Origin: an uncultured Clostridium sp. | GTDB lineage: Bacteria > Bacillota > Clostridia > TANB77 > CAG-508 | DNA: 64,000 bases | Assembly (NCBI GenBank): GCA_948469655.1 | Contig: CAOKMF010000002.1 | Location: forward strand, 43,064-107,063 | Direction of reading: 5' to 3' | In this document: positions 51,110 through 61,145 of the stretch, piece after piece | How positions within the stretch are numbered: the stretch's first letter is position 1 | Layout of the letters: every line of letters begins with the position of its first letter | Made by a program: the position numbers and the translations under genes | Notes under the pieces: generated by a model | What the model was told of the DNA's origin: nothing | What the model saw: only the letters and a program-made list of their open reading frames with translations | Database searches by the model: none

Positions 51110-52316
51110 TTAAAATTCTCTTTCTTTTGTATAATCTAATTCTTCTTTTTCCTTTATTCTTGGTTTTAATTTATGCAAATTCAAATTTCCAACTAACTTA
51201 TATGTTTTATCCATATGCTTCATAGCCTTTTTTTCCTTTGCTGTATGACTTGTTTTTCTCTTTTCGATATCTTCTTCATCTATAATTGGCATTTTGAATT
51301 TACTTTTTACTGGTATGAATATTGGTTCTTGATTTGCAATTTTTATATAATTATTATCTAATTCTATTGCTAAATTTACAAACTTAACAGCATTATCATG
51401 GTCTCCCCTCAGCATATATATTTTTCCAAGTTGATAATAGCTATCTGGTTCTTGCTCTTTATCTTCCAATGCTTTATAAAAATACTTTTCTGCTTCGTCT
51501 AAGTCCATTTCTATTAAATTTATTTGCCCCAAAGCATAATATGCATGGTAGCACAAACTATTTATTGTAGCTGCTTTTTCGTAGCAAAGTTTAGCGCTTT
51601 CAAAATCGTTTAGCATCGTGTATACTATTCCCATGCTATAATATAAATCATAGTTGTTTGGTGAATGTTTTAGTCCTGTAGAATAAATATTTAACGCTTC
51701 TTTATATAACTCCTGCTCACAAAGTATATCTCCTAGCAATAAACTTGCATCTATGTAATCAGGCTTTGCTTTAAGCAAGTTATTTAACATTACTTTTGCA
51801 TCTTCTTTTTTGTCTAATTCATTTAGTAGGAATGATATTTTATAGTAAGAGTCGTAATCTTGTTTATTTAGGTCAACTGCTTTTACATATTCGTCAATTG
51901 CTTTTCTCATGCCACCTTCTTTTTCATAAATTTCTGCAAGTTTTTTATGTGATGCATAATTTGAAGGATACTTATTCGCAATCATTAGCCACATTTCTTT
52001 ACATTTTTTGCTATTTCCGAGTCATTTCATAAAATTTTGCAAGTAGCATATAGAATATTTCCATTAGGTCTTTTCCTTTTTGTTCTAATATTATAACTGC
52101 AATTGGAATGATAATTGATATTAAATACATTAGAGTTTTTATAAATATATTAAAGTTTGAATTAGATATTAATTCTATTAATCCTAAAATAAATCCTAAA
52201 GCTTGAAGCAATATTATAGAGATATGTATTTTATCAGCTTTTTTTATTAATTTAAAAATCATTGCTATTAATAAATATGTTGCTATAATAGTAAATATTA
52301 TTTTCTCTACTATCAT
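51110..52316 (-). CDS. membrane-anchored TPR protein
   Basis: 401 residues. Three N-terminal hydrophobic helices (FTIIATYLLIAMIFKLI, ISIILLQALGFILGLIELI, TLMYLISIIIPIAVIILEQ) are followed by about seven tetratricopeptide repeats (A.Y..G.....N..YDLYYSMG pattern: YDLYYSMGIVYTML, YHAYYALGQINLI, PDSYYQLGKIYML). A skip site at 52017-52019 joins FYEMT to GNSKKCKEMWLMIANKY. One base removed leaves 402 codons. Such proteins often organise envelope complexes. It lies four codons upstream of uppP and may cooperate with it. Confidence 0.85.
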
Positions 52317-52433
52317 TACTTCACTTGCCTCCTTTTGCTTTTTTCTCTTCTCTATTTTATATTATTTTTAAGTAAAAGTCTACATTTATTTTGAAATAAT
52401 TTGAAAAGAAACGAATAATTTCCTAGAATTTAA

Positions 52434-52478
52434 AAAGATGCTATAAAAGCACTTCTCAAGTACTTTTATAGTATCTTT
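52434..52478. terminator. terminator of the cwlJ-gerQ pair
   Basis: Sixteen-base arms aaagatgctataaaag / cttttatagtatcttt with one mismatch, directly after the gerQ-like stop. Confidence 0.75.
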
Positions 52479-52491
52479 AATATGATTATTC

Positions 52492-52830
52492 TTAAAACAT
52501 AGAGTTATTATATAAGTTATAATACTGCCCATTTGGATTTACTGTATTAGAAATTGTAACAAATTTAATAGAATAAATATCTGCATAAATTGTAGTATTG
52601 CTTTCTAAAGATCTAAGTAGAATATAACTTGCGCCTACATCTTGCAAGATTCCAATTCTATCTACTAAATTATTAGTTCCTATTAAAAATTCTACTCTTA
52701 CTAATTTTCCAATTTGCTCTCTTAAAAATGCTGGCGTGTATATGTTATTAGTCAAAATTTCTGGTGAATTTGCATTAGTAATTACCCCATTTCCCAATTG
52801 TCTTTTGTTTGATTGGTTATTGTCTTCCAT
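52492..52830 (-). CDS. GerQ-like spore coat protein
   Basis: 112 residues. The core TPAFLREQIGKLVRVEFLIG, DRIGILQDVGASYILLRS and TIYADIYSIKFVTI parallels GerQ (YwdL) of Bacillus: attachment of a small beta-structured protein that in B. subtilis is needed for CwlJ localisation. The gene follows a cwlJ-like gene, and the gerQ-cwlJ pairing in Bacillus supports the call. Asn- and Gln-rich tail (NPNGQYYNLYNN). It has no skip site. Confidence 0.7.
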   Translation of the reverse strand: MEDNNQSNKRQLGNGVITNANSPEILTNNIYTPAFLREQIGKLVRVEFLIGTNNLVDRIGILQDVGASYILLRSLESNTTIYADIYSIKFVTISNTVNPNGQYYNLYNNSMF

Positions 52831-52862
52831 ATGAAAATTTCTCCTTTATTTTGATTTTCGAT

Positions 52863-53310
52863 TTAAGTATTTGCATAAGATGCAGTTGGCCTATAAAAGC
52901 AATGCTCACCTAATCTAGTGTGAAATGTTCCTGAACCGTTAGACGGAAATGTAGAACTGCAACTAGGTCTAAACGGGTTAAGATACCACAGACATTCTCC
53001 TATTTCATTTAACCTATTTCCAGCTATTACCCAATCTGCTATATTATAATGAATCTCTGTTGGGTTCATATTATAAATATTTTGTGCATTATATTTTCCT
53101 AAAAGAGTCTCTACCGCACAGTCAAATTGACCTGGCTGAAATATAATATTTCTAACACTTCCGTCCCTCCGAAATCCTTGCATACTCACCTTCTGAAGCA
53201 TTTACCCTATTCATTATAACAGAAGCAACTGCTTTCATTCCGTTTTCTCCTTCTCCACCTGCTTCACATTCTACAATTCTTGCAATTAGTTCTCTGTCAG
53301 AATACGCCAT
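52863..53310 (-). CDS. cwlJ: CwlJ/SleB-type spore cortex hydrolase
   Basis: 148 residues, no signal peptide, as for CwlJ. MAYSDRELIARIVECEAGGEGENGMKAVASVIMNRV carries the catalytic Glu (ARIVECEA). A skip site at 53161-53163 (preceding codon GGA) gives GEYARISEG-GSVRNIIFQPGQFDCAVE, the family's FQP(G/N)QF motif. Then NPFRPSCSSTFPSNGSGTFHTRLGEHCFYRP. One base removed leaves 149 codons. The enzyme cuts spore cortex in germination. A second CGG eight bases away (TCG-GAG phase) is read normally. Confidence 0.93.
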
Positions 53311-53406
53311 AAATAATCCTCCCATTATAGTTTATGAGTTATAACATATAATGTGTATCTTTATGGCAAAAAAAAAAGCAATTGACCATAACAATCAATT
53401 GCGACA

Positions 53407-53483
53407 TGGTGCTCCTTCAAGGGCTCGAACCTTGGACCTACCGGTTATGAGCCGGTTGCTCTAACCAACTGAGCTAAAGGAGC
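53407..53483 (-). tRNA. tRNA with CAT anticodon (Met elongator or Ile2)
   Basis: Acceptor stem gctcctt/aaggagc plus encoded CCA, D loop with AGCTCAGTTGG, anticodon loop CT-CAT-AA, T arm GGTTCGAGCC. The CAT anticodon can belong to elongator methionine or, with lysidine modification, isoleucine tRNA; sequence alone does not decide. Confidence 0.93.
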
Positions 53484-53529
53484 ATTCTCTATTAAAAAAT
53501 AAGCATCCTTGACTAAAAAGGATGTGTCT

Positions 53530-53603
<74 letters not shown>

Positions 53604-53741
53604 AATTTCCCTGACATTTATTAATTATAAATGTTATTAGCTGTTTTGTCAATAGTTTTAAAAAAATTTATACAAATTATTTTAAATTGATATCATCTAT
53701 TATATTAGTTTTATTACTATATTTCATACTTACAAAAAAAC

Positions 53742-53767
53742 CGGGGGCAGAGATAAACTCGCCCCCC
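53742..53767 (-). terminator. GC-rich terminator of the 41-residue ORF
   Basis: gggggc...gccccc arms followed on the - strand by ggttttttt. G+C is far above the surroundings. Confidence 0.75.
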
Positions 53768-53823
53768 ATTTGGAACACTTCACACATGAATGGCAACCAA
53801 ATTTTGGTCGCCACCGGCCGTGA

Positions 53824-53949
53824 TCATTCGATCTGGTACCTGTTTATCAGAATACTCTGACCGCTGCCTGCGCTGCTCCGTGCGCCGCTGATAAGGTTTT
53901 CAAAAAAGGTTTTCTTTACGTTGTTTTTGTTACTGGGTGCTCTTGTCAT
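53824..53949 (-). CDS. 41-residue hypothetical protein, compositionally foreign
   Basis: Too short for usual ORF filters. It starts MTRAPSNKNNVKKTFFENLI, is preceded by AAAGGAGGACAAAGACA, and has a strong terminator downstream. It is basic, Ser/Gly-rich in the second half, with no motif. An in-phase CGG (GCA-CGG-AGC, ccg at 53873-53875 region) lies mid-gene. Read as arginine it gives 41 residues; with a +1 step it gives about 34 residues and then a stop. High G+C suggests transfer. Confidence 0.5.
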   Translation of the reverse strand: MTRAPSNKNNVKKTFFENLISGARSSAGSGQSILINRYQIE

Positions 53950-54072
53950 TGTCTTTGTCCTCCTTTTTCTTTGCCTATTTTCTACCTAGTTCCTTTTCAG
54001 AACTTGAATTTATTATACTATACTTTTCTGTGCTTGTTAACATAATTTCTGTTAAATTGTGTAAATTCTTTT

Positions 54073-54562
54073 TTACTTTCTTATATATGCAATATATTCA
54101 TACTCATATGGGTTCTTTTCGTCTGTTATACCTAAGGTCTTATCTATAACTTTCCATTCTTTTTCTTCTATTTCAGGAAAAAATGTATCTGCTTCAAATT
54201 CTTCATTAATCTTTGTCACATACATTTTCTTTGCATATGGCATTAACATCTTATAGATAGATGCTCCACCAATTACAAAAACTTCTTCTTCAGAATTTAT
54301 GTATTTATCCAGCTCCCTAACATCTGATATTATTTCTACTTGTGTATCTTTAATATTAAATTCTTTATTCTTTGTAAGAACAATATGTTTTCTATTAGGC
54401 AAAACTCTACCCAAAGATTCAAAAGTTTTTCTTCCCATTATTATAGTTTTTCCGGCTTGTTAGTTCCTTAAATCTCTTTAAATCTTCTGGTAAATGCCAA
54501 ATAAGTTTATTATCTTTTCCAAGTTCATTATTCTTTCCAATCGCAACAATTATACTTAACAT
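54073..54562 (-). CDS. folA: dihydrofolate reductase
   Basis: 162 residues from MLSIIVAIGKNNELGKDNKLIWHLPEDLKRFKEL, with the W-x-LP active-site block. A skip site at 54452-54454 (preceding codon AGC) gives ELTS-GKTIIMGRKTFESLG, the NADPH-binding motif of the family. VFVIGGASIYKMLMPYAKKMYVTKI follows. One base removed leaves 163 codons. It sits twelve bases after thyA, a common pairing for folate metabolism. Confidence 0.94.
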
Positions 54563-54573
54563 ATTTTTTCTCC

Positions 54574-55432
54574 TTATTCGGCTACTGGTATTTTACCTAA
54601 TTTAATGTCTTTATTATAATCATAACCAACAATCTCAAAATCTTCTACTTTAAAATCATAGAAATTATCTGTATCATTATGTATTATAAGTTTTGGAGTT
54701 ACATCCATTGGTTTTGCTTCCAATAGCTGTTTTATTAATGGTATGTGCCTATCATAAATATGGCAATCACCTATATTATGAGTAAGAGTTCCTACTTTTA
54801 AGCCACTTACCTTTGCAAACATATGCAAAAGTGCTGCATATTGCATTGTGTTCCAACCATTCGCAGCAAGCATATCTTGAGAACGCTGATTTAAAATTAA
54901 ATGTAGTTTTCCGTTCTTTTACAAGCCACTGTGTTCCAAAAGCACATGGTTCTAAGTTCATATCTTTTAGTTCTTCATGATTAAAAAGATTTGTCATTAT
55001 TCTTCTACTTGAACTATCATTTTTTAATAAATACAATACATAATCTACTTGATCCATAAGCTTTAGTCCATCTTTAGTTTGAAACTCATATTTTTTTGCA
55101 AGTTGATATCCATAGGCTTTTCCAATTGTTCCATCTTCTCCTGCCCATTGATCCCAAATATGTGAGTTTAATTCACTTATTTTATTTGATTTTTTTTGCC
55201 ATATCCATAATATCTCGTCAATTGCATTTTTTACTGTTTTAGTATTATTACGAATTGTAATCATTGGGAACTCTTTTTCTAGGTCATATTTATTTTGAAC
55301 TCCCACAATAGAATAATAATTTGCTTCAGTTCCATCTTCCCATCTTGTACGTACTCCTGTGCCTTCTGAAGAATAGCCATGCTCTAATATTTCTTTACAT
55401 GTATCTATAAAATTTTTATCTGCCTCAGTCAT
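54574..55432 (-). CDS. thyA: thymidylate synthase
   Basis: 285 residues from MTEADKNFIDTCKEILEHG. Makes dTMP from dUMP. Motifs: DSSSRRIMTNLFN and EPCAFGTQW with the catalytic cysteine. After a skip site at 54911-54913 comes GKLHLILNQRSQDMLAANGWNTMQYAALLHMFAK, then HNIGDCHIYDRHI. QRSQD, HIYDRH and the final core are all invariant, so the skip is required for an active enzyme. One base removed leaves 286 codons. The longer open frame to 55498 lacks a good leader; AAGGAGGCTTAAA precedes the chosen ATG. Confidence 0.94.
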
Positions 55433-55542
55433 TTTAAGCCTCCTTAATTTATTACTACCTTTACTTTGAATTATATTATACTGCATACTTTTTTTCAAGC
55501 AAAAAAAGAAGAAATATTCCTATATCTCTTCTTTTTTCTTTA

Positions 55543-56358
55543 TTATTCTCCTCTACCCTCTGGTAAAGCATTTTCACTATTTGTAAGTCTAGCTTTAAAT
55601 ACATATGTAAGTGCTCTTGCGACCTTACTTTGTTTAACTCTTTGCCATAATGAAGGCTTAACATTTACTCTTGTTTCTTCTAAATATGTATCTTGTGATG
55701 CTACTGGTGTTTCTTCTGACAATTCTACTGGTGTTGGAATTCCTTTTAATGCATCTGCAACTTCAATTCCTATATAACTTAAAGCTTTTGATTTGTCTTC
55801 TATTCTTTCCATATCTATTTCAATATGTAAATTTGTTTCTAAGTTTGTTATTCTTGCTTGAACTAATTTAACAGCATCTTTATAGTTACCAGAAGTATCT
55901 GTTTTTGCTCTTCCTATAATTCCTAAAGCATCTATTATATCTTCTTGGAATATCTTAGAAGCATTTTTTACATATACTTTCCAGTCTTTATCTTTATTTA
56001 TTGTATTTTCTAATAATTCTTTTAAGTCTGATGATAAACTAATATTCTTTTCTCTTTGTCTAATAAGTTCTTCTATTTGTTTTGTGTTTTCTTCGAATTG
56101 ATTTGTTGCATATTCTACTAGAGTATATGCTGCTTTATATACAGATGCAGGGAAGTTTTTCTTCCTTGGATACTCTATTAAATACATTCTTATTGATTCA
56201 ATTAAATCTTTAAAATATGCATCATCTTCTAGTTGAACAATTTGCTTTTTACTGTTAGGATTAATTAGTTTTTGCACTTTATCTATATTAGACAAGATTT
56301 TTTCTTCGGTTATTACCATTCTTATGTTTACTATGCCAGTTCTACTTCTTCTTAGCAT
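55543..56358 (-). CDS. hypothetical protein, helical
   Basis: 271 residues, mostly helical by residue pattern, soluble, with several Lys/Glu-rich amphipathic stretches (EENTKQIEELIRQREKNISL) and a proline/serine-rich linker (PTPVELSEETPVASQDTYLEE) before a basic C-terminus. No family recognised. Leader GGAGGGAGGTTTACA gives a very strong start. It is monocistronic between thyA and the acyl-CoA synthetase gene. It has no skip site. Confidence 0.65.
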   Translation of the reverse strand: MLRRSRTGIVNIRMVITEEKILSNIDKVQKLINPNSKKQIVQLEDDAYFKDLIESIRMYLIEYPRKKNFPASVYKAAYTLVEYATNQFEENTKQIEELIRQREKNISLSSDLKELLENTINKDKDWKVYVKNASKIFQEDIIDALGIIGRAKTDTSGNYKDAVKLVQARITNLETNLHIEIDMERIEDKSKALSYIGIEVADALKGIPTPVELSEETPVASQDTYLEETRVNVKPSLWQRVKQSKVARALTYVFKARLTNSENALPEGRGE

Positions 56359-56520
56359 TGTAAACCTCCCTCCTTCGTACTAATGTTATATCATCTTTCA
56401 ATTGTTATTATATAACATCTATCCAAATACTACAATAGTAAATTTAAATTTTCTTCATTAAATTTCAATTACAATTTTATTACATTTATATTGCAAATGT
56501 CAACATTTTTTTGTGATTTC

Positions 56521-58239
56521 TTACAAAATTTTTGCAAGTTCTTCGTATCTCTTGATTTTAGCGGTTGTTGTCTTTATAAGTGGTTCTTTTGTTATCATTA
56601 CTTCTCTAATATATTTATATAAAGGCATCTTTTTATTAACTTCTTTAATTTTTTTACTTATAATTTCATATATTTCTGCTTCATCTTCTGTCTTATACAT
56701 TTCTTTCATAGCTTCTTCGTCATATACAACTTTCACGCAAATTTTTACATCTCCGTCTGGTTCGGGCTTACCATATACCATGCTTTCTGCCACACCTTCA
56801 ATTCTATTTACTAGGTTTTCTAGTTCTTCTGGAAATACATTTTTACCATTTTTTAGAACTATAACACTCTTTTTTCTTCCTGATATAAATAAATATCCAT
56901 CTTTGTCTATATGTCCCAAATCTCCTGTTCTAAAATACCCATCTTCGGTAAAAACTTGCTTATTTGCTTCTTCATTATTATAATAGCCTATCATTACACT
57001 AGGTCCTTTTACTTGAATTTCTCCAATTCCTTCTTCATCTGGGTCTGCGATTCTTGCTTCTAAACTTGGAAATACTTGACCAATAGATCCTTCTCTATAA
57101 TGGTCATCAGTTCCAGCTGATATAACAGGTGCTGTTTCTGTTAAGCCATATCCTTGTACTATTCTAAATCCAAGCTCATTAAATCCTCTTTCTACTTCTA
57201 CATCAAGAGCTGCTGCTCCACTAACAAATAGTCTTATTTTTCCACCTAAAATATCATGTATTTCTTTAAATAATTTTTTTCTTGCATCAATATGCATTTT
57301 TCTTAATGCATTACTTATTCTGCGTCCTTTTTTTACTTTATCAAGCTTTCCTTGTTTTTCTATTCCCTTCATAAGTTTTTTATACATACTTTCAAATAAA
57401 ACTGGTACAGAAATCATAACAGTTATTTTGTATTCTCTTAAGTTCTCTGCAATATGCCTGATTCCCTCACAAAATGCTACCGCTGCTCCTCTATAAAGTG
57501 GATAAAGGAAACCTACTGTACATTCAAACGCATGGTGCATTGGTAAAAATGAAAGCATTGTATCATTTTTATTTATATCAAGTACTGATGCAATATCCAT
57601 TATATTAGTACAAATTATTTTATGAGATAATGCAACTGCTTTTGAATTAGAAGTAGTTCCTGATGTAAATAACATCATATCCATCGCATTTTCATCTATT
57701 TCGGCATCTATGAAACTTCTATCTCCTTCTTCTATTAGCTTTTTACCCTTTTCTATTAATTCTTTTATAGAATATACTCCTTCTTCATGAGTATCTAGAT
57801 CCATAGATATTAAGTTTTTTAATTTTCCGAACTCCATTTTCTTTTAATTTTTTCATTATCCCATCATATTTACCAGAATAACATATAGCTTCTACTCCTG
57901 AACGTTCAACTAGGTTTTGAATTTCATTTTCTGGTAATGCTTTATCTAATGGAACTACAATACCTGTTCCACAAGTTACAGCTAGATATGAAATTCCCCA
58001 TTCATATCTATTCTCACCAATAACCGCAATTCTTTTTCCCTTTAGTCCCAATTTTATAAATGCTGTCCCGAAGAGAATCTACCATTTCTCTAAATTCTTT
58101 ATGCGTTATTATATCAAATTTTCCGTTCTACATCAGCCTTAAATTTATATGCTGGTCTATCTCCATAAAGTTCTCCTGATTTTTTTAGCATATCCTTTAA
58201 ATCTTTAATTTGTATAGTTTCATGTATTCTCTTTTGCAT
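56521..58239 (-). CDS. long-chain acyl-CoA synthetase (AMP-forming)
   Basis: 571 residues. MMLFTSGTTSNSKAVALSH (P-loop), QGYGLTETAPVISAG (A5), DGYFRTGDLGHIDKDGYLFISGRKKSVIVLKNGKNVFPEELE (A7/A8) and the A10 lysine near TTTAKIKRYE. It activates fatty acids with CoA. Three skip sites near the N-terminus: 58123-58125 (KADVE-GKFDIITHKEF), 58068-58070 (DSL-GTAFIKLGLKGKRIAVIGENRYEW) and 57827-57829 (KENGV-GKLKNLISMD). Three bases removed leave 572 codons. The start is at 58239 (MQKRIHETIQI). Confidence 0.92.
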
Positions 58240-58364
58240 ACTTTTGACTCCACCTTTATTATATAATTTCTAAAATATTATATTATTACATAAAAAAATA
58301 TGCAAGTTTTTTTGTAAAATTTGCATATTTCTGACCATTCATTCAGTTGTCTGATTTTATTTTT

Positions 58365-59040
58365 TTACATTACATATAGCAAAATGCATAAGAATTGTAG
58401 CAAACTTCCAAAGAAAATGCATAAATGGAATATGGAATGCATATACTTATGTCTTTTTCCGTAATCCATAAAGAATTGCACCTACTGTATATATTACTCC
58501 TCCAGTAATTAGTAATACACATCCTGCTGTACCAAGAAATTTAAAAAGTACAGAAATTTTAAATATTATGCACCATCCCATTACTAAATAGCATATCATA
58601 GAAAACTTTTTATAGCTTTTTAAGTCTATTGAATTAAGTATTATTCCAAGAATTGCAAATCCCCAAATTATTCCAAATATTGTCCAACCAGTTGCTGTAT
58701 TATATTCTCTTAAAGTACATAAAGTAAATGGTGTATATGACCCTGCAATAAGCAAAAATATCGAGCAATGGTCTAAAACTTGAAAAACTTTCTTTCCCTT
58801 TACTCTTGGACTAAGTCCATGATATATACTTGACATTGTATACAATATTATCATTGCAGATCCAAATATTGCTCCACTTACTACTCCATATATATTTCTA
58901 TGTCTTGCAGCAGCTACAATGCACAAAACAGTTGCAACTATTCCAAGTACTGCTCCACAAATATGAGAAGTCATATTAAATATTTCTTCCCCTTTCGTAT
59001 ATACAGATAACTGTCTATCACTTAATTTTGTTCTTTGCAT
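58365..59040 (-). CDS. hemolysin III family membrane protein
   Basis: 224 residues, seven helices. EEIFNMTSHICGAVLGIVATVL supplies the first conserved motif and YTMSSIYHGLSP the second. The skip site at 58459-58461 changes the end from the abrupt ...YGLRKKT to YGL-GKRHKYMHSIFHLCIFFGSLLQFLC, which is the family's last helix with the conserved HxxFH block. One base removed leaves 225 codons. Members belong to the PAQR superfamily; in Bacillota the role is likely membrane homeostasis or zinc-dependent hydrolysis. A nearly perfect palindrome lies just upstream. Confidence 0.9.
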
Positions 59041-59061
59041 TCTTTTATCTCCTTTATAAAA

Positions 59062-59090
59062 GATAACCTAGTATCGGATACTAGGTTATC
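59062..59090. promoter_or_regulatory. 29-bp near-perfect palindrome upstream of the hemolysin III gene
   Basis: gataacctagtat / atactaggttatc arms around three bases. It lies between the stop of the upstream gene and the ribosome-binding site AAAGGAG of the next. It could be a terminator (TTTTAT follows) or a regulator's operator. Confidence 0.5.
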
Positions 59091-59121
59091 ACATATTGCA
59101 TATCTTGTCAATATATCTTTG

Positions 59122-60112
59122 TTACAATGATTCTTTTTGATAATTTTTATAAAATTCTCTATTTTCTTTGGTATATCCTATTTTTACATTATCATTTTTA
59201 TCCTTTATTTCGACCATAATCTCATCTATATTTGAATCATTTGCTGTCCCAACTGCTATGCTAAGTTTCTTTTTGTTTTTTGTGCATAGCATTAATGATT
59301 TACTTTGTGCAATACCATTTACGTATCTTATTAAAGAATATTCCCAAATTACATCTTTGTATTCTATAATATGAAGTCCCCCAGATTTAGAAATTATATA
59401 TTTATTTGTTAGGTATATTTTTAATTTTTTATATGGGTTATCTGTTAAACTTTCAAGTTCAAGTTTTGCATCTTCTACTAGTTCTTTATTTTTAGTTATT
59501 TTAGATGTTCTTAACACTTGAGATATAGCTGTTCCACCTAATATAATTGTAAACAGTCCAGTTATCATTGAAATTCCGAATTAGTCCCATAGAAGTATCA
59601 TCATCAGGCAATTCTGTTTCGTCAATATATACTCCCCCTATGTAATTTTCAATATTAGCTAAAGTAAGATCCATATTTTCAAACACTTCATTTCCTGCTT
59701 CTACTGCAAGTCTCTTTAAGTCCATAGGTATATCAAATGCATATCCTTTAAACTCATATTCTATTTCATTTTTTCCTTCATCAGATAGTTTTACTAGTTC
59801 GTCATATGTTCTATCTGTTATTCTTACTATATACATATATCCGTCTTTATCCATTGCAAGATAATAGTATTTAGAGTTATCTTCTTCTGCAAATCCATAT
59901 GGTAAATATCCAAGATCTATTTTTACATACATTCCTTCTTTTTCTTCATAATTTTCTATAAGCTCACCTAGATTCTTTGGGTTCATAGTTTCTCCTACTC
60001 TCATATACATAGCTGTACCAATTAATGCTATAGTTGCAATTAAAAATACTAATGATACTATAAGTAATGCTTTGCCTGGTTTAAATATTTTGTTTATCTC
60101 TTTCTCTTCCAT
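59122..60112 (-). CDS. membrane protein of unknown function (DUF6709-like)
   Basis: 329 residues with one helix near the start (ALLIVSLVFLIATIALIGTAMYM), an extracellular domain (YVKIDLGYLPYGFAEEDNSKYYYLAMDKDGYMYIVRI), then two helices and a cytoplasmic PH-like tail. A skip site at 59576-59578 gives DDTSMGLI-GISMITGLFTIILGG, joining the domain to the second helix. One base removed leaves 330 codons. Unshifted, translation stops shortly after. The family name is a tentative match from layout. Confidence 0.7.
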
Positions 60113-60187
60113 TTTTATCTCCCCTTTATTTTTTACTACTAAATATTATACAATATAATTTATTATATTTCTATAATATTAATATTT

Positions 60188-60973
60188 TTATCTAACATTC
60201 TCTTCTTCTAAAACTTCTCTTTTTTCTTTTTGTCTTTCTAAAATGTTTGAAAGCTCTGACCCCTCATTATAATCAGCAACACAGCAAAAATCAAGTATTT
60301 CATCTATGTTTAATGTTTCATAGATTTTGTTGTTATAATGATATAATTCATCATTTTTGTTTGGCTGATGTACAAAAACTGCTTTTCCACCATTGCTATG
60401 TACAAATCTCATTGCTGCTTCATCACTATATCCATCACCAACATAATATACATTACTACAGTCATTGTCTTTTCTATTATTCTTTTTTAATATATCTTGA
60501 ATTGCTAGTATCTTTTTGTCATCTGTCATAACTTCACCAATTCCTGTAATTAGTTTGTCTACATTTTGCTTTACAGGTGTTCCATAGATTCCTTCGAAAT
60601 ATCTTGCCACTTTTAAATTCTGTAAAAATTCCCTAAGCCCACCAGAAACTATATAATTCTTTGCAACTGTTCTTTGGAGAAATTTAATTGCGCCAGGGTT
60701 GTATCTAATGTATCTTTCTCCTTCCATAAGTTCTTCATATGTAATTGTTTCATTATTGCTAACAAGTAAATCATTAAAAAATCCAAAAAATGTTTCAAGT
60801 GCATTACCTGTATTTATTTTTCTATATTCAGTAAGTGCATTTTCTAAGTTATCATTCCTTGCTTCTCCACTAAACCCGAATTTTTTAGCCCACACCCAAA
60901 ACTTTGGCCATGTTTCTGTTGTAAGTGTTCCATCAAAATCAAATATATTTATTGGCTTGTTATCAAATTCCAT
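60188..60973 (-). CDS. HAD-superfamily phosphatase
   Basis: 261 residues. INIFDFDGTLTTET (motif I, DxDGT), IVSGGLREFL (motif II), LAIQDILKKN with a lysine and VYYVGDGYSDEAAMRFV (motif III/IV). The layout resembles phosphoserine-phosphatase-like or haloacid-dehalogenase-like enzymes; the substrate is unknown. The GGG codon after TTC (ordinary phase) is not a skip. The leader AAAGGGAC supports the start. It has no skip site. Confidence 0.85.
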   Translation of the reverse strand: MEFDNKPINIFDFDGTLTTETWPKFWVWAKKFGFSGEARNDNLENALTEYRKINTGNALETFFGFFNDLLVSNNETITYEELMEGERYIRYNPGAIKFLQRTVAKNYIVSGGLREFLQNLKVARYFEGIYGTPVKQNVDKLITGIGEVMTDDKKILAIQDILKKNNRKDNDCSNVYYVGDGYSDEAAMRFVHSNGGKAVFVHQPNKNDELYHYNNKIYETLNIDEILDFCCVADYNEGSELSNILERQKEKREVLEEENVR

Positions 60974-61145
60974 TATAAAGTCCCTTTCTTATTTACATTT
61001 TTAATGAACTGACTATTTTAATTAATATTACCATATAGATACTATTTTTTCAAGTAATTCTTACTAGCATAAACATTTGGAATAAAACATAGATTAATTT
61101 AATTATGTTTATTGACACTAATTATAAGTATGCTATAATTTAAAT

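Noticed and set aside
53169..53171. Second CGG in cwlJ as another skip site
   Set aside because: It lies in the phase ATT-TCG-GAG and is read normally; only the CGG at 53161-53163 is in phase.
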